From UBA3700 sp002372775 (lineage in GTDB: Bacteria; Bacillota; Clostridia; Christensenellales; UBA3700), in assembly GCA_946615965.1 (NCBI GenBank), contig CAMOIC010000008.1, positions 1-46,725 on the forward strand: DNA of 46,725 bases. Direction: 5' to 3'. Of this stretch, positions 23,223 through 32,607 are shown piece after piece. A model generated the notes under the pieces. That model saw only the letters and a program-made list of their open reading frames with translations, did not search any database and was not told the origin of the DNA. Made by a program: the position numbers and the translations under genes. Every line of letters starts with the position of its first letter. The stretch's first letter is position 1.

Positions 23223-24415
23223 CAAATGCTATCCTGTCGGCAAGTTTAACTAACTGGATAGGAAAACTACTAGAGCTTTTATATAATGGTATTGGCAACT
23301 TCGGATGGACCGTAGTTGTCTTTAGTATTTTATTAAAGCTTGTGCTTTCTCCTCTTGATGTTTGGCAAAGAGTTTCTATGCGCAAACAACAAAAGAAGAT
23401 GGCTGCTTTAAAACCAAAACTAGAGAAACTTGAAAGACAATATGGAAGAAATCCAGATCTTTTAAAACAAAAACAATTTGAATTACAACGTAATGAAAAG
23501 ATTAATATCTTTTCATCTTGCATACCATTAATCGTAACAATGGTTGTATTCTTTGTTGTGTTTGCTGGTTTTAGAGCTCTTGTAACTTATGAAAACGAAG
23601 TCCTTGTAGAAGACTTGGACGCTAAATATGTTGAATATATAGTTGATTATAACTACAACCAATTAGCACCTGAAAAACAAGCAGAAGTTTCTGCAGATTG
23701 GGAAAATGCTTCTTACAATCAAAAATGGAGCAAATTAAAAGAATTCTGCAATGCAAAAGAAAATGATGCTTTTGTAAACTTAGATGGTGGATTTATTGAA
23801 TACGATGCATTAAAGGAAAAAGACCTTGTTGCATTTAATATTCTAAATGAAAAACTTTGTGAAGTTTATGAAGCAAACCTAGACAAAGTTGGCTGGTTAT
23901 GGGTTAAAAACGTATTTAAATCAGATATAGGAACAACAGTTATTCCTAATTATGATTCATTTATATCTACAGGTGTTGGTGGTATTGGTGCCGACGAAAG
24001 CGACACTATCATGCATACAAAGTATAATAACTTAGTTTCTTCTTCTATGGCGAAGTTCAACAAAGAAGATACTTGGGACTTTAAGAAGTGGAATGGTTAC
24101 TTTATTCTTCCTATCCTTTCTTTATTAACAAGTTTCTTATCTACATTTATTATGCAAAAGAACCAAGTTCAACAAACTGTAGGAACAAAAGAACAAATAG
24201 AACAACAACAAAAGACAACAAAGATGATGACATATATGATGCCATTAATGTTAGCTGTCTTCTCAATGTTATATAGTGCTGCGTTTGCTATCTATTATTT
24301 CATAAGCAACGTATTATCTACTTTAACAACACTTGTTATCAACTTCATTCTTAAGCAAAAAGAAAAGAAAGAAGAGATCAACAGTGGCGTTGTTGTCATA
24401 TCAGATAAGAAATAA
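23210..24415 (+). CDS. yidC: Membrane protein insertase YidC/Oxa1
   Basis: The 401-residue protein has the YidC/Oxa1 core: LYNGIGNFGWTVVVFSILLK, the cytoplasmic coiled loop MRKQQKKMAALKPKLEKLER, FSSCIPLIVTMVVFF and late spans FILPILSLLTSFLSTF and MMPLMLAVFSMLYSAAFAI. Instead of the usual short loop it carries a roughly 150-residue extracytoplasmic insertion (residues about 125-275) rich in Glu, Asn and Lys. It lacks an obvious lipobox. The Arg in the groove is not assignable by eye. It inserts membrane proteins, with or without SecYEG. It overlaps yidD by 13 bases. Confidence 0.93.
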   Translation: MAFITNAILSASLTNWIGKLLELLYNGIGNFGWTVVVFSILLKLVLSPLDVWQRVSMRKQQKKMAALKPKLEKLERQYGRNPDLLKQKQFELQRNEKINIFSSCIPLIVTMVVFFVVFAGFRALVTYENEVLVEDLDAKYVEYIVDYNYNQLAPEKQAEVSADWENASYNQKWSKLKEFCNAKENDAFVNLDGGFIEYDALKEKDLVAFNILNEKLCEVYEANLDKVGWLWVKNVFKSDIGTTVIPNYDSFISTGVGGIGADESDTIMHTKYNNLVSSSMAKFNKEDTWDFKKWNGYFILPILSLLTSFLSTFIMQKNQVQQTVGTKEQIEQQQKTTKMMTYMMPLMLAVFSMLYSAAFAIYYFISNVLSTLTTLVINFILKQKEKKEEINSGVVVISDKK

Positions 24416-24428
24416 GAGGTGATTTTTT

Positions 24429-25010
24429 ATGGTAGAAACTATTAAAAGTTTTATTGAGGGTATTATTGAAAAGTTAAACCTACAATGCGAAGTTAATGTT
24501 AGCGAAACAGAAGAAGAATACAAGGTTGATTTAGTTGGACCTGATGCTTCTGTTCTAATCGGATATAGAGGAGATGTTTTAGATAGCATTCAATATCTAA
24601 CACTTCTATTAATCAATAAGACAAAAGAACAAAAGAAGAGACTTGTAATTGATGGCGAAGGCTATAGAAACAAAAGAGAAGCAACTCTATCTAAACTTGC
24701 TAAGAATTTAGCTTTCCAAGTTGCTAAATCTGGTCGTCCTAAGAAATTAGAGCCAATGAATCCTTTTGAAAGAAGAGTTATTCACTCAGCTTTAGCTGAA
24801 GATAAGTATGTTACAACAGAAAGCGAAGGTGAAGAACCAAATAGATGCGTTGTAATTAAGCCAAATAGAGTAAAGAAAACATATGATAAGCCTGCACAAC
24901 CTCGCAAGCAAGAATCTAGCCAAGAAAGAGTTTCTACAGCTCCATCTGGATTAAATAGATATAGTCAAAAGATGAAATCTTTTGGTGGAGAAAAAAGAAG
25001 ATTCTTCTAA
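24429..25010 (+). CDS. jag: Jag/KhpB-type KH-R3H RNA-binding protein
   Basis: The 193-residue protein has a KH domain with the GYRG loop (VLIGYRGDVLDSIQYLTLL) and an R3H domain (KRLVIDGEGYRNKRE, FERRVIHSALAED). A basic C-terminal tail follows. It lacks the N-terminal Jag_N domain. It follows yidC, as SpoIIIJ-Jag do in Bacillus, and KhpB proteins bind many transcripts. AAGAGGTGATTTTTT before ATG fits. The last four bases overlap the convergent parB stop. Confidence 0.93.
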   Translation: MVETIKSFIEGIIEKLNLQCEVNVSETEEEYKVDLVGPDASVLIGYRGDVLDSIQYLTLLLINKTKEQKKRLVIDGEGYRNKREATLSKLAKNLAFQVAKSGRPKKLEPMNPFERRVIHSALAEDKYVTTESEGEEPNRCVVIKPNRVKKTYDKPAQPRKQESSQERVSTAPSGLNRYSQKMKSFGGEKRRFF

Positions 25011-25876
25011 TTTAAATTGTTTTTCTTTTTAAGAATTTCAATTAATTCAATAATTCGATCAAGATCATCTGGGGTGTAATAATCAATTAGGATTCTTCCT
25101 TTTTGGTTATTACCCTTTAATTTTACATTAGTAGCAAATACTCTTTGCATAGTATTAACAAGTTGCTTTAGTTCTACAGAAAGAACTGGTTTTATTGTCT
25201 TTTTATTCTCTGGATTATTCTTATTATGAACAATAGTTTCAAGCTGTCTTACGCTCATTTGCTTATCACATGCTGCTCTTGCTAATGTTCTTTGAATTGT
25301 TTCGTCTTCTATGCCTAAAAGAGCTCTTGCGTGACCGCTGCTTAGACGGCCAGATGATACTAATTCTTGAATATCTTCTGGTAGGGTAAGCAATCTTAGC
25401 ATATTTGTAACATATGGTCTAGATTTGCCTATATTTGTAGAGAACTCGTCTTGTGTTAGGGAATACTCTTTTATAAAATTCTTATATGCTAAAGCTTCTT
25501 CTATTGGATTTAAGTTTTGTCTTTGAATATTTTCAATTAAAGCAATTTCATCAATTTGCTTTTTAGATAACTCTTTTACTATTACAGGAACCTTTGTTAA
25601 TCCCGCTAATTTTGCTGCTCTAAATCTTCTTTCTCCAGCAACAATCAAATACTTGTTATCATTTTCTGTAACAACAATAGGTTGAATTAAACCAAGTCTT
25701 TTAATTGTCTTGCTTAGTTCTTTTATAGAATCAGAATCAAAAGTTTTTCTTGGTTGATTAGGATTAGGAACAATGGCATCGATGTTTAATTCTCTAATAC
25801 CTTCGTTTAGATTTCCTTCTTTATCGTATGTCTTATAATCTTTTATTTCAAAAACTGTTAAATCTTTCTTTGCCAT
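25007..25876 (-). CDS. parB: Chromosome partitioning protein ParB (Spo0J-type)
   Basis: The 289-residue protein carries the ParB N-terminal domain (PNPNQPRKTFDSDSIKELS, IVAGERRFRAAKLAGL, with the CTP-binding GERRFRA motif) and the central helix-turn-helix (LTQDEFSTNIGKSRPYVTNML, GHARALLGIED). It binds parS near the origin and spreads by CTP-driven sliding. No parA/soj gene is adjacent or anywhere in the window. It follows mnmE by one base, probably in the same transcript. Noc is the alternative identity, and the two are hard to tell apart by eye. Confidence 0.92.
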   Translation of the reverse strand: MAKKDLTVFEIKDYKTYDKEGNLNEGIRELNIDAIVPNPNQPRKTFDSDSIKELSKTIKRLGLIQPIVVTENDNKYLIVAGERRFRAAKLAGLTKVPVIVKELSKKQIDEIALIENIQRQNLNPIEEALAYKNFIKEYSLTQDEFSTNIGKSRPYVTNMLRLLTLPEDIQELVSSGRLSSGHARALLGIEDETIQRTLARAACDKQMSVRQLETIVHNKNNPENKKTIKPVLSVELKQLVNTMQRVFATNVKLKGNNQKGRILIDYYTPDDLDRIIELIEILKKKNNLN

Positions 25877-25877
25877 A

Positions 25878-27212
25878 TTACTTACCTAAACAGAATTTAG
25901 CGAAAATATTATCAATAATATCTTCAGTTGCACAATTACCTGTGATTTCTCCTAAAGTAAAGTATGCATTTCTTAGATCAACTAATGTTAATTCTAATGG
26001 TTGTGTATCTAATGTCTTTAAAGTTTCTTCTATAAAATTTATAGCTTTTCTAATAGCTTCTGCGTGTCTTTGGTTTGTAATAACAACAGAAGAAGAATCT
26101 ATACCATTAGTTACAAAAGTATTTACAATACTTTCTTTTAATAAATCTATTCCTTCTCCTTTCTTTGCACTTATAACTATTCCATCATTTTGATTAGAAA
26201 GAGGAGCAACCTTATCGCTCTTATTATAAACCTTAATAAACTTCTTATCTTTTATCTTTTCTAAGATACCTTTTTCTTCGCTATTTAATTCTCTACCACT
26301 TTCTGTAATAAATACTACTATATCGCTTGATTTAGCTGCTTCTAAGCTTCTTTCAACACCTATAGATTCAACAACGTCTTCTGTTTCTCTAATTCCTGCA
26401 GTATCAATCAGTTTTAATAGTATTCCATTTACTTCAATACTTTCTTCTATACTATCTCTTGTTGTTCCAGCAATATTAGTAACAATAGCTCTTTCTCTTC
26501 CTAATAATTTGTTAAGTAGGGAAGACTTACCAACATTTGCTATACCAACGATAGCAACAGATATACCTTTCTTTATATATCCGCCAACATTTGATGTATT
26601 TAATAGATTTTTTAAATCTATTAAATCTTGACTTAGTTCCTTATTGCAATCTATCTTGCTTTCATCTTCCATCTCATCTGGATAATCTAAACTAGCTTCT
26701 AATTGAGAAACACAATATAAGATTTTATCTTGTATTTGTGAAAGTTTATCTGAAATACCGCCTTTAGATAATCTATAACCAGCATTAATAGCAGATATAG
26801 ATTCTGCATTAATCATATCTATAATACCTTCAGCATCAGACAATGAGATTTTTCCATTTAAAAAGGCTCTTTTTGTAAATTCACCTTTATCAGCAACATC
26901 AGCACCATTTTCTAAACATCCTTTAAAAATTTCTTCAACAAGTCTAATTCCACCATGACATTGGAATTCTACTAAATCTTCTCCTGTATAAGATGCTGGT
27001 GCTTTAAAATAAACAGCTAAAACCATATCTTTAATTGTAGATGTGGATATTGTTCCATAATACATATAGTTTGGTGTTGCCTCTAAGAAGGAATTAAGTT
27101 TTTTTGTAGTGAACATTTTTGCAGCTATTTCTAGTGCTTTATCTCCACTCATTCTTATAATTCCAATGGCTCCACTTCCTATTGGTGTCGATATAGTTGC
27201 TATTGTTTTCAT
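25878..27212 (-). CDS. mnmE: tRNA uridine-5-carboxymethylaminomethyl GTPase MnmE
   Basis: The protein starts MKTIATISTPIGSGAIGIIR and has a helical domain, the G domain (VGIANVGKSSLLN, DTAGIRETED, the IAGTTRD switch) and the C-terminal CLGK. It makes the cmnm5U34 wobble modification with MnmG. Start 27212 (ATG) is preferred to a TTG two codons earlier. A TATAAT lies seven bases before the ATG, so the transcript looks leaderless. It diverges from mnmG across a shared palindromic promoter. parB follows one base downstream. Confidence 0.96.
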   Translation of the reverse strand: MKTIATISTPIGSGAIGIIRMSGDKALEIAAKMFTTKKLNSFLEATPNYMYYGTISTSTIKDMVLAVYFKAPASYTGEDLVEFQCHGGIRLVEEIFKGCLENGADVADKGEFTKRAFLNGKISLSDAEGIIDMINAESISAINAGYRLSKGGISDKLSQIQDKILYCVSQLEASLDYPDEMEDESKIDCNKELSQDLIDLKNLLNTSNVGGYIKKGISVAIVGIANVGKSSLLNKLLGRERAIVTNIAGTTRDSIEESIEVNGILLKLIDTAGIRETEDVVESIGVERSLEAAKSSDIVVFITESGRELNSEEKGILEKIKDKKFIKVYNKSDKVAPLSNQNDGIVISAKKGEGIDLLKESIVNTFVTNGIDSSSVVITNQRHAEAIRKAINFIEETLKTLDTQPLELTLVDLRNAYFTLGEITGNCATEDIIDNIFAKFCLGK

Positions 27213-27219
27213 ACCCAAA

Positions 27220-27272
27220 ATTATAACATAACATAGTTATGTTTGCCAATGTTTAAAAAGCTATGTTATAAT
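27220..27272. promoter_or_regulatory. Symmetric divergent promoter between mnmE and mnmG
   Basis: An 11-bp perfect inverted repeat, ATTATAACATA (27220-27230) and TATGTTATAAT (27262-27272), supplies a TATAAT for each gene. The overlapping hexamers TTGCCA (plus, 27243-27248) and TTGGCA (minus, 27244-27249) are at 18-base spacing from them. Both -10s are 6-7 bases from their start codons. Confidence 0.75.
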
Positions 27273-27278
27273 TGCGCT

Positions 27279-29144
27279 ATGAGTGAAATTTACGATAAAA
27301 ATTATGATGCAATTGTTATAGGAGCCGGCCATGCTGGAGTAGAAGCTTGCTTAGCTTTATCTAGAATGGGACTTAAGACTCTTGTTGTTACTTTATCTTT
27401 AAATGCTATTTCATTTATGCCATGCAACCCTTCTATTGGAGGAACATCAAAAGGTCACTTAGTTAGAGAAATTGACGCTCTTGGTGGTCAAATGGGTATT
27501 TCAACAGACAAAAATGCTTTACAACTAAGAATGTTAAACTTAGGAAAAGGATCAGCTGTTCAATCGTTACGTGCACAAGCAGATAAGACAGCTTATCACT
27601 TATATATGAAACATGTTCTTGAAGAGGAAGAAAACCTTACTGTTCTTCAAGGAGAAGTAGCTGAAGTTTTAACTGAAGGTGGTAAAGTTTGTGGAATAAA
27701 AACAACACTAGGACAAGTTTTCTATTGCAAAGCAATAGTTGTAGCAACTGGTGTTTATTTAAATGCAAATATTATTATTGGTGATTGGACTCAAAAAGTT
27801 GGTCCTAACGGTTTTGCAAGAGCTACTGAATTAACTAACTCTTTATTAAAATTAGGTATTCCAACAAGACGTTTTAAAACAGGTACTCCTGCTAGAATAG
27901 ATAAAAAATCTATAGATTTTTCTAAAATGGAAATTCAAAATGGAGATAAAGATTTATATCCATTCTCTTTCATGACAGATGGCTTTATTGAAAATAAAGA
28001 ACCTTGTTATTTAACATATACTACTAAAGAAACTAGAGATATTATTATGGCTAATATTCATAGATCTCCTCTATATAATGGTAGTATCCATAGTATTGGA
28101 CCAAGATATTGTCCTTCTATTGAAGATAAGATTATGAGATTCCAAGATAAAGAAAGACATCAAATTTTCGTAGAACCAGAAAGTGCTTTTTCTAATGAAA
28201 TGTACATTCAAGGTATGAGTTCTTCTATGCCTTTTGATGTTCAAATTCAAATGTATCATTCAGTTATTGGTCTTGAACATTGTAAGTTTATGAGATTTGC
28301 TTATGCTATCGAATATGATTGTATAGATTCTCTTGCATTAAATTCATCATTAATGGTTAAGGGTGTAGATGGATTATTCTTAGCTGGCCAAATTAATGGT
28401 AGTTCTGGCTATGAAGAAGCTGCAGCTCAAGGTATTTTAGCTGGTATTAACGCCGGACAATATGTAAAAGGTGAAGAACAAGTAGTTTTAACTAGAGATT
28501 CTTCATATCTTGGAGTTCTTGTTGATGATTTAGTTACTAAAGGAACTAATGAACCATATAGAATGATGACTGCAAGAGCAGAACATAGATTAATCTTAAG
28601 ACAAGAAAATGCAGATTTAAGATTAACTCCTATTGGTAGAAAAGTTGGTCTTGTTAAAGATGATAGATGGGAAAGATATTTAAATAAAGTAGAACAAATA
28701 AAAGGATTAAAAGAATTATTAAAGAAATCTATTTCTCCAAAATTATATGGTCCTTTATTTGAATCTTTAAATGAATCTATTCCTTCTAATGGTTTAACAT
28801 ATGAAGCTATGTTAAAAAGATCATCTATAAATGCAAAAGATATTTATAATTTCTTTGAAGATTTTAAATCTTATGATTTAAGATACTTAGAAGAAGTTAC
28901 AACAGATATTAAATATGCTGGTTATTTAGATAAGGAAGAAAACATCATTTCTAATAATAAAAAATTAGAGAATAAATTACTTCCAAAAGATATAGATTAT
29001 TCTAAGATTTTAGGATTAAGAATTGAAGCTAGACAAAAATTAGATAAAATAAAACCATTAAATTTAGGTCAAGCTTCTAGAATTAGTGGAGTATCTCCAG
29101 CAGATATTACAGTTTTACTTGTATATCTATCTAAAAAACAATAA
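27279..29144 (+). CDS. mnmG: tRNA uridine-5-carboxymethylaminomethyl modification enzyme MnmG (GidA)
   Basis: The enzyme (621 residues) has the FAD fold VIGAGHAGVEACLALSRMG, the MPCNPSIGGTSKGHLVREI motif, YLTYTTKETRDIIMANI and the GSSGYEEAAAQGILAGINA signature. With MnmE it forms cmnm5U34. The start at 27279 (MSEIYDK) is preferred to in-frame codons upstream, because the FAD motif then begins near residue 10. No ribosome binding site is present; the TATAAT ends seven bases before the ATG, so the mRNA is probably leaderless. The codon use becomes very AT-rich toward its 3' end. It overlaps rsmG by one base. Confidence 0.97.
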   Translation: MSEIYDKNYDAIVIGAGHAGVEACLALSRMGLKTLVVTLSLNAISFMPCNPSIGGTSKGHLVREIDALGGQMGISTDKNALQLRMLNLGKGSAVQSLRAQADKTAYHLYMKHVLEEEENLTVLQGEVAEVLTEGGKVCGIKTTLGQVFYCKAIVVATGVYLNANIIIGDWTQKVGPNGFARATELTNSLLKLGIPTRRFKTGTPARIDKKSIDFSKMEIQNGDKDLYPFSFMTDGFIENKEPCYLTYTTKETRDIIMANIHRSPLYNGSIHSIGPRYCPSIEDKIMRFQDKERHQIFVEPESAFSNEMYIQGMSSSMPFDVQIQMYHSVIGLEHCKFMRFAYAIEYDCIDSLALNSSLMVKGVDGLFLAGQINGSSGYEEAAAQGILAGINAGQYVKGEEQVVLTRDSSYLGVLVDDLVTKGTNEPYRMMTARAEHRLILRQENADLRLTPIGRKVGLVKDDRWERYLNKVEQIKGLKELLKKSISPKLYGPLFESLNESIPSNGLTYEAMLKRSSINAKDIYNFFEDFKSYDLRYLEEVTTDIKYAGYLDKEENIISNNKKLENKLLPKDIDYSKILGLRIEARQKLDKIKPLNLGQASRISGVSPADITVLLVYLSKKQ

Positions 29145-29836
29145 TGGAAGAATTAAAGAATTATTTAGAATCATTAAAAATTCAAAACATAGATAAAATT
29201 TTAAATAAATTTAGTATTTATTATGATCTTTTAATTGAATGGAATAATAAGTTTAATTTAACCTCTATTACAGATAAAAAAGATGTTGAAATAAAACATT
29301 TTATAGATTCTATTTCTTCATATAACTATATAAATAATAATTCTTTAATTTGTGATATTGGTGCAGGGGCAGGCTTTCCATCAATTCCACTTGCTATATT
29401 AAAAAATGACAGTCATTTTGTTTTAGTTGATTCATTAAATAAAAGAGTAAATTTCTTAAATGAAGTTATTAATAAACTAGAATTAAAGAATTGTGAATGT
29501 ATACATGCAAGAGTAGAAGATTTTGCAATTAAGAATAAAAATAGATTTGATTATACAATAGCAAGAGCAGTAGCTCCTTTAAATATATTACTTGAATATA
29601 CTATTCCATTATTAAAAATTAATGGTAAATTAATTGCCTATAAAGGAAGTAATATAGATGAAGAAATTAATGAAGCCAAAAATGCCTTTAATTTATTAAA
29701 TTCAAAGATTTCTAATAAATATATATTATCTCTTCCAAATGGCGATTTTAGATGCTTATTAGAGGTTATAAAAACTAATAATTGTTTAAACAAATATCCA
29801 AGATCTGGAAACAAACCAAGAACTAACCCACTTTAA
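29144..29836 (+). CDS. rsmG: 16S rRNA (guanine527-N7)-methyltransferase RsmG (GidB)
   Basis: The 230-residue protein has the RsmG pattern: YYDLLIEWNNKFNLTSIT, the SAM loop ICDIGAGAGFPSIPLAIL, VDSLNKRVNFLNEVIN and TIARAVAPLNILLEY. It methylates G527 of 16S rRNA. It starts on the mnmG stop (TAATG), so translation is coupled, with no separate ribosome binding site. It is very AT-rich (many AAT, ATA and TTA codons). It converges with dnaN, with a terminator-like AT-rich stretch and a weak stem TTAATAG...CTATTAAT near 29850 between them. Confidence 0.95.
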   Translation: MEELKNYLESLKIQNIDKILNKFSIYYDLLIEWNNKFNLTSITDKKDVEIKHFIDSISSYNYINNNSLICDIGAGAGFPSIPLAILKNDSHFVLVDSLNKRVNFLNEVINKLELKNCECIHARVEDFAIKNKNRFDYTIARAVAPLNILLEYTIPLLKINGKLIAYKGSNIDEEINEAKNAFNLLNSKISNKYILSLPNGDFRCLLEVIKTNNCLNKYPRSGNKPRTNPL

Positions 29837-29895
29837 TAAAAAAACAAGGACTCCTATTAATTTAGAAGTCCTTTAATAATTATAATTAATTATTA

Positions 29896-30996
29896 TTATC
29901 TATATCTTACAGGTAAAATCAAATATAAATAATCACTATCTTCAACACCAGTAATAATACTTGGGCTTGTATAATTCATCTTAATTACAACATATTCATC
30001 TGAGATGTTTCTTAAGCAATCTGTAATATATTTTGAATTATATCCAACTAATGTATCTTTTCCTTTTGCAAGAACATTAATATTTTCATTTGATTCACCA
30101 AATTCAGAATTAGAACTAATAGATAAAATATTTCCTTTAACTTCTGTTTTAATTAAATTTGATTTTTCAAATTTAGCTAATGTAGAAACTCTATCAATAG
30201 ATCCTTCTAACATTCTTGTATTAACTGTAATTTCTGTTTCAAAACTCTTAGGAATAGAAGCTTGATAATTAACAAATTTTCCTTCAATTGGAGTACAAAT
30301 AATCTTCATATCTTTAACTTCTACAACTAACTTTTTATTAGCAAAACATAAATTAACATCTTCTTCATCATTTTCTAATAACTTAGTAATCTTTAATAAA
30401 TCTTTTGCTGCAATATTAATTTCAGTTGCTGGATAATCTTTATCTAATAATTTCTTACAGATAGCCATTCTAAAACCATCTAATGCAATACTTTGAATTG
30501 TGCTATCTTCTATTTTTAATAAACAACCTTTTAATACAGGTCTATTATCATCATTCATATTAGAAGAGAATGCAGTTTTATTAATTAAATCTTTAAAATC
30601 TTTTTGTAATAAAGAAATTTTATAATCATATTCATAATCTTTAATAACAGGATATTCAGATATATTTAAAATATTTAATGAAGTCTTATTATCCATACAA
30701 TTAATAATTAATTTATCATCTTCATCTGAAATTTCAATTTCTGAATCAGTATTAAACTTTTTAATATATTCTTCAAAAATTTTACCTGGAACAAGAACCT
30801 CACCACTCATCTTTACATCAGCTTTAATTAATTTAATGATAGTGAAATCCATGTTTGTTGTTGTTAACTTAACAAAATCTCCTTCAGCTTCCATTTTAAT
30901 ACCTTCTAAAATAGCTGATAACTTTCTTTGTGGTAAAGCTAAAGATATCTTAGATAAAGCATCTGCAAGATCTAGTGTGTTACATGAAAAAATCAT
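29896..30996 (-). CDS. dnaN: DNA polymerase III subunit beta (sliding clamp)
   Basis: The 366-residue protein matches DnaN: LADALSKISLALPQRKLSAILEG, the RPVLKGCLLK-type middle domain, ALDGFRMAICK and the C-terminal LILPVRYR. It is the processivity clamp. Length is normal. GAGGTAAAAG before ATG is the ribosome binding site. It lies 193 bases downstream of dnaA on the same strand, with the gap filled by DnaA boxes (part of oriC). It is separated from recF, which here is divergent on the far side of dnaA. Confidence 0.97.
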   Translation of the reverse strand: MIFSCNTLDLADALSKISLALPQRKLSAILEGIKMEAEGDFVKLTTTNMDFTIIKLIKADVKMSGEVLVPGKIFEEYIKKFNTDSEIEISDEDDKLIINCMDNKTSLNILNISEYPVIKDYEYDYKISLLQKDFKDLINKTAFSSNMNDDNRPVLKGCLLKIEDSTIQSIALDGFRMAICKKLLDKDYPATEINIAAKDLLKITKLLENDEEDVNLCFANKKLVVEVKDMKIICTPIEGKFVNYQASIPKSFETEITVNTRMLEGSIDRVSTLAKFEKSNLIKTEVKGNILSISSNSEFGESNENINVLAKGKDTLVGYNSKYITDCLRNISDEYVVIKMNYTSPSIITGVEDSDYLYLILPVRYR

Positions 30997-31191
30997 CTTT
31001 TACCTCTCATATAATTATTTATTAGTTATATATATTATAACATTGATAATAGTTTTTATAATAATAATGTGGAAAATGTTGATAACTCTAAAAACTCCGA
31101 TAAATACTGATATTTAAAGAATTTCTATTGTTGATAAATTATGTATAACTATCTAATAACTTATCAACTTTATCCACATCAATGTTGATTA
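30997..31191. other. oriC part 1: DnaA-box cluster and AT-rich element in the dnaA-dnaN gap
   Basis: Perfect TTATCCACA at 31170-31178 (+), adjacent to TTATCAACT 31161-31169. On the minus strand: TTTTCCACA 31068-31076 directly followed by TTATCAACA 31077-31085, another TTATCAACA at 31129-31137, TTATACATA at 31140-31148, and TAATCAACA at 31183-31191. The stretch from about 31005 to 31067 is nearly all A and T, a likely unwinding element. The layout matches a bipartite oriC with the second part at 32608-32666. Confidence 0.8.
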
Positions 31192-32559
31192 ATTTTTTTG
31201 GATAATATTTCTAATATCCTTAACTTGCTTTTTTAGTAGATTATCTGTCTCTAAAGAAGTAGAAATTTTATCTCTTGCATATATAATTGTAGAGTGATCT
31301 CTACCACCAAAATAATCACTAACTGTCATTTGTGGTAAAGATAATAATTCTAGAATTAAATAGATAGCAACTTGTCTTGGTAGGGCAATATTTTTAGATT
31401 TTTTACCACCCTTAATTTCTTCTTTAGTTATATTGTAATAAGAACATACTGCATCTGTTATTGAATCCATTGTTAAGATATGACTAGAAATATCTATATC
31501 ATCTTTTAAAGCTTCTCTAACAATAGATAAATCATCAGCACAATCCTTATTATTTAATTGGCAATAGAATATAACTTTCTTTAAAGCACCTTCTATTTCT
31601 CTAATATTAGATGTAATATTTTCAGCAATAAAATAAACAATACTCTTAGAGAAATTAAAGTTTTGTTGGAAAGCTTTCTTTTGAATAATAGCAATTCTTG
31701 TTTCTAAATCTGGAGAAGAAATATCTACATTTAAACCAGATTGGAATCTAGATCTTAATCTTTCTTCTAAGAAGTTTAATTCTCTTGGATGTCTATCTGA
31801 TGTTAAAACAATTTGTTTATTTGCTTGATATAAATCATTAAATGTATGGAATATAGCTTCTTGTGAAGAATCTTTTCCAGATAAAAATTGAACGTCATCA
31901 AGCATTAAAATATCTGCTTTTCTATATTTTTCTCTAAATTTAAAGTTTTGCTCATTATTTTTATTATGAGTAATACTATAAACATAGTTATTAACAAACT
32001 GTTCTGTTGTTGTATAGATAATATTAGCTGATGGATTATGTGATGTTACATAATTACCAATAGCATGTAGAATATGAGTTTTACCAAGACCAACACCACC
32101 ATAAATAAATAATGGATTATGTGATTTTCCTGGATTTTGAGCAACAGCAAAAGCAGCAGCTTTAGCAATATTATTAGAATTACCTACAACGAAATTATCA
32201 AAAGTATAATTTTCATTGAATTTATAAGGTACATTTTCTTCAATACTATCTTCTTTAGAAGATTCTAACTCAATACTCTTATTATCCTTAATATAAGATT
32301 CTTTTTCATTTTTATTAATAACAACACATTCTGTAACTAAAGGATTATTCAATTTTTTAATTGAATTAGTAAAGTATTTTTTATAATCTGGAGATTTTAA
32401 AAGTTCCTTTTGTTTGTCACTAGAACATACTAATATTAATTTTCCAAAATCTAAAGAAATAGGTTCAAGATTTTTGAACCATAAATCAAAACTCACACTT
32501 GAAACATCTTTTGATATTTCGTCTAATAAATTATCCCAAATTTTCACTTCTTCTTTCAT
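31189..32559 (-). CDS. dnaA: Chromosomal replication initiator protein DnaA
   Basis: The 456-residue AAA+ protein carries an N-terminal helical domain I (VKIWDNLLDEISKDVS), Walker A GGVGLGKTH, Walker B DILMLDDVQFLSGKD, sensor REIEGALKKVIF and domain IV with PRQVAIYLILELL plus GGRDHSTIIYARDK. Start 32559 (MKEEVKIWDN) is chosen over a 36-residue longer frame that runs through the DnaA-box region. The TATAAT at 32569-32574 lies nine bases before the ATG, TTGATT at 32592-32597, so the leader is 2-3 bases at most. The four 11-bp iterons lie immediately upstream of the -35, so autoregulation is likely. Confidence 0.97.
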   Translation of the reverse strand: MKEEVKIWDNLLDEISKDVSSVSFDLWFKNLEPISLDFGKLILVCSSDKQKELLKSPDYKKYFTNSIKKLNNPLVTECVVINKNEKESYIKDNKSIELESSKEDSIEENVPYKFNENYTFDNFVVGNSNNIAKAAAFAVAQNPGKSHNPLFIYGGVGLGKTHILHAIGNYVTSHNPSANIIYTTTEQFVNNYVYSITHNKNNEQNFKFREKYRKADILMLDDVQFLSGKDSSQEAIFHTFNDLYQANKQIVLTSDRHPRELNFLEERLRSRFQSGLNVDISSPDLETRIAIIQKKAFQQNFNFSKSIVYFIAENITSNIREIEGALKKVIFYCQLNNKDCADDLSIVREALKDDIDISSHILTMDSITDAVCSYYNITKEEIKGGKKSKNIALPRQVAIYLILELLSLPQMTVSDYFGGRDHSTIIYARDKISTSLETDNLLKKQVKDIRNIIQKN

Positions 32560-32568
32560 ACACAAATT

Positions 32569-32597
32569 ATTATAATAAAACACTAATTCATAATCAA
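32569..32597 (-). promoter_or_regulatory. Promoter of dnaA
   Basis: TTGATT (32592-32597), 17-base spacer and TATAAT (32569-32574) on the minus strand, nine bases from the ATG. Confidence 0.7.
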
Positions 32598-32607
32598 TAA
32601 TTTGTCT

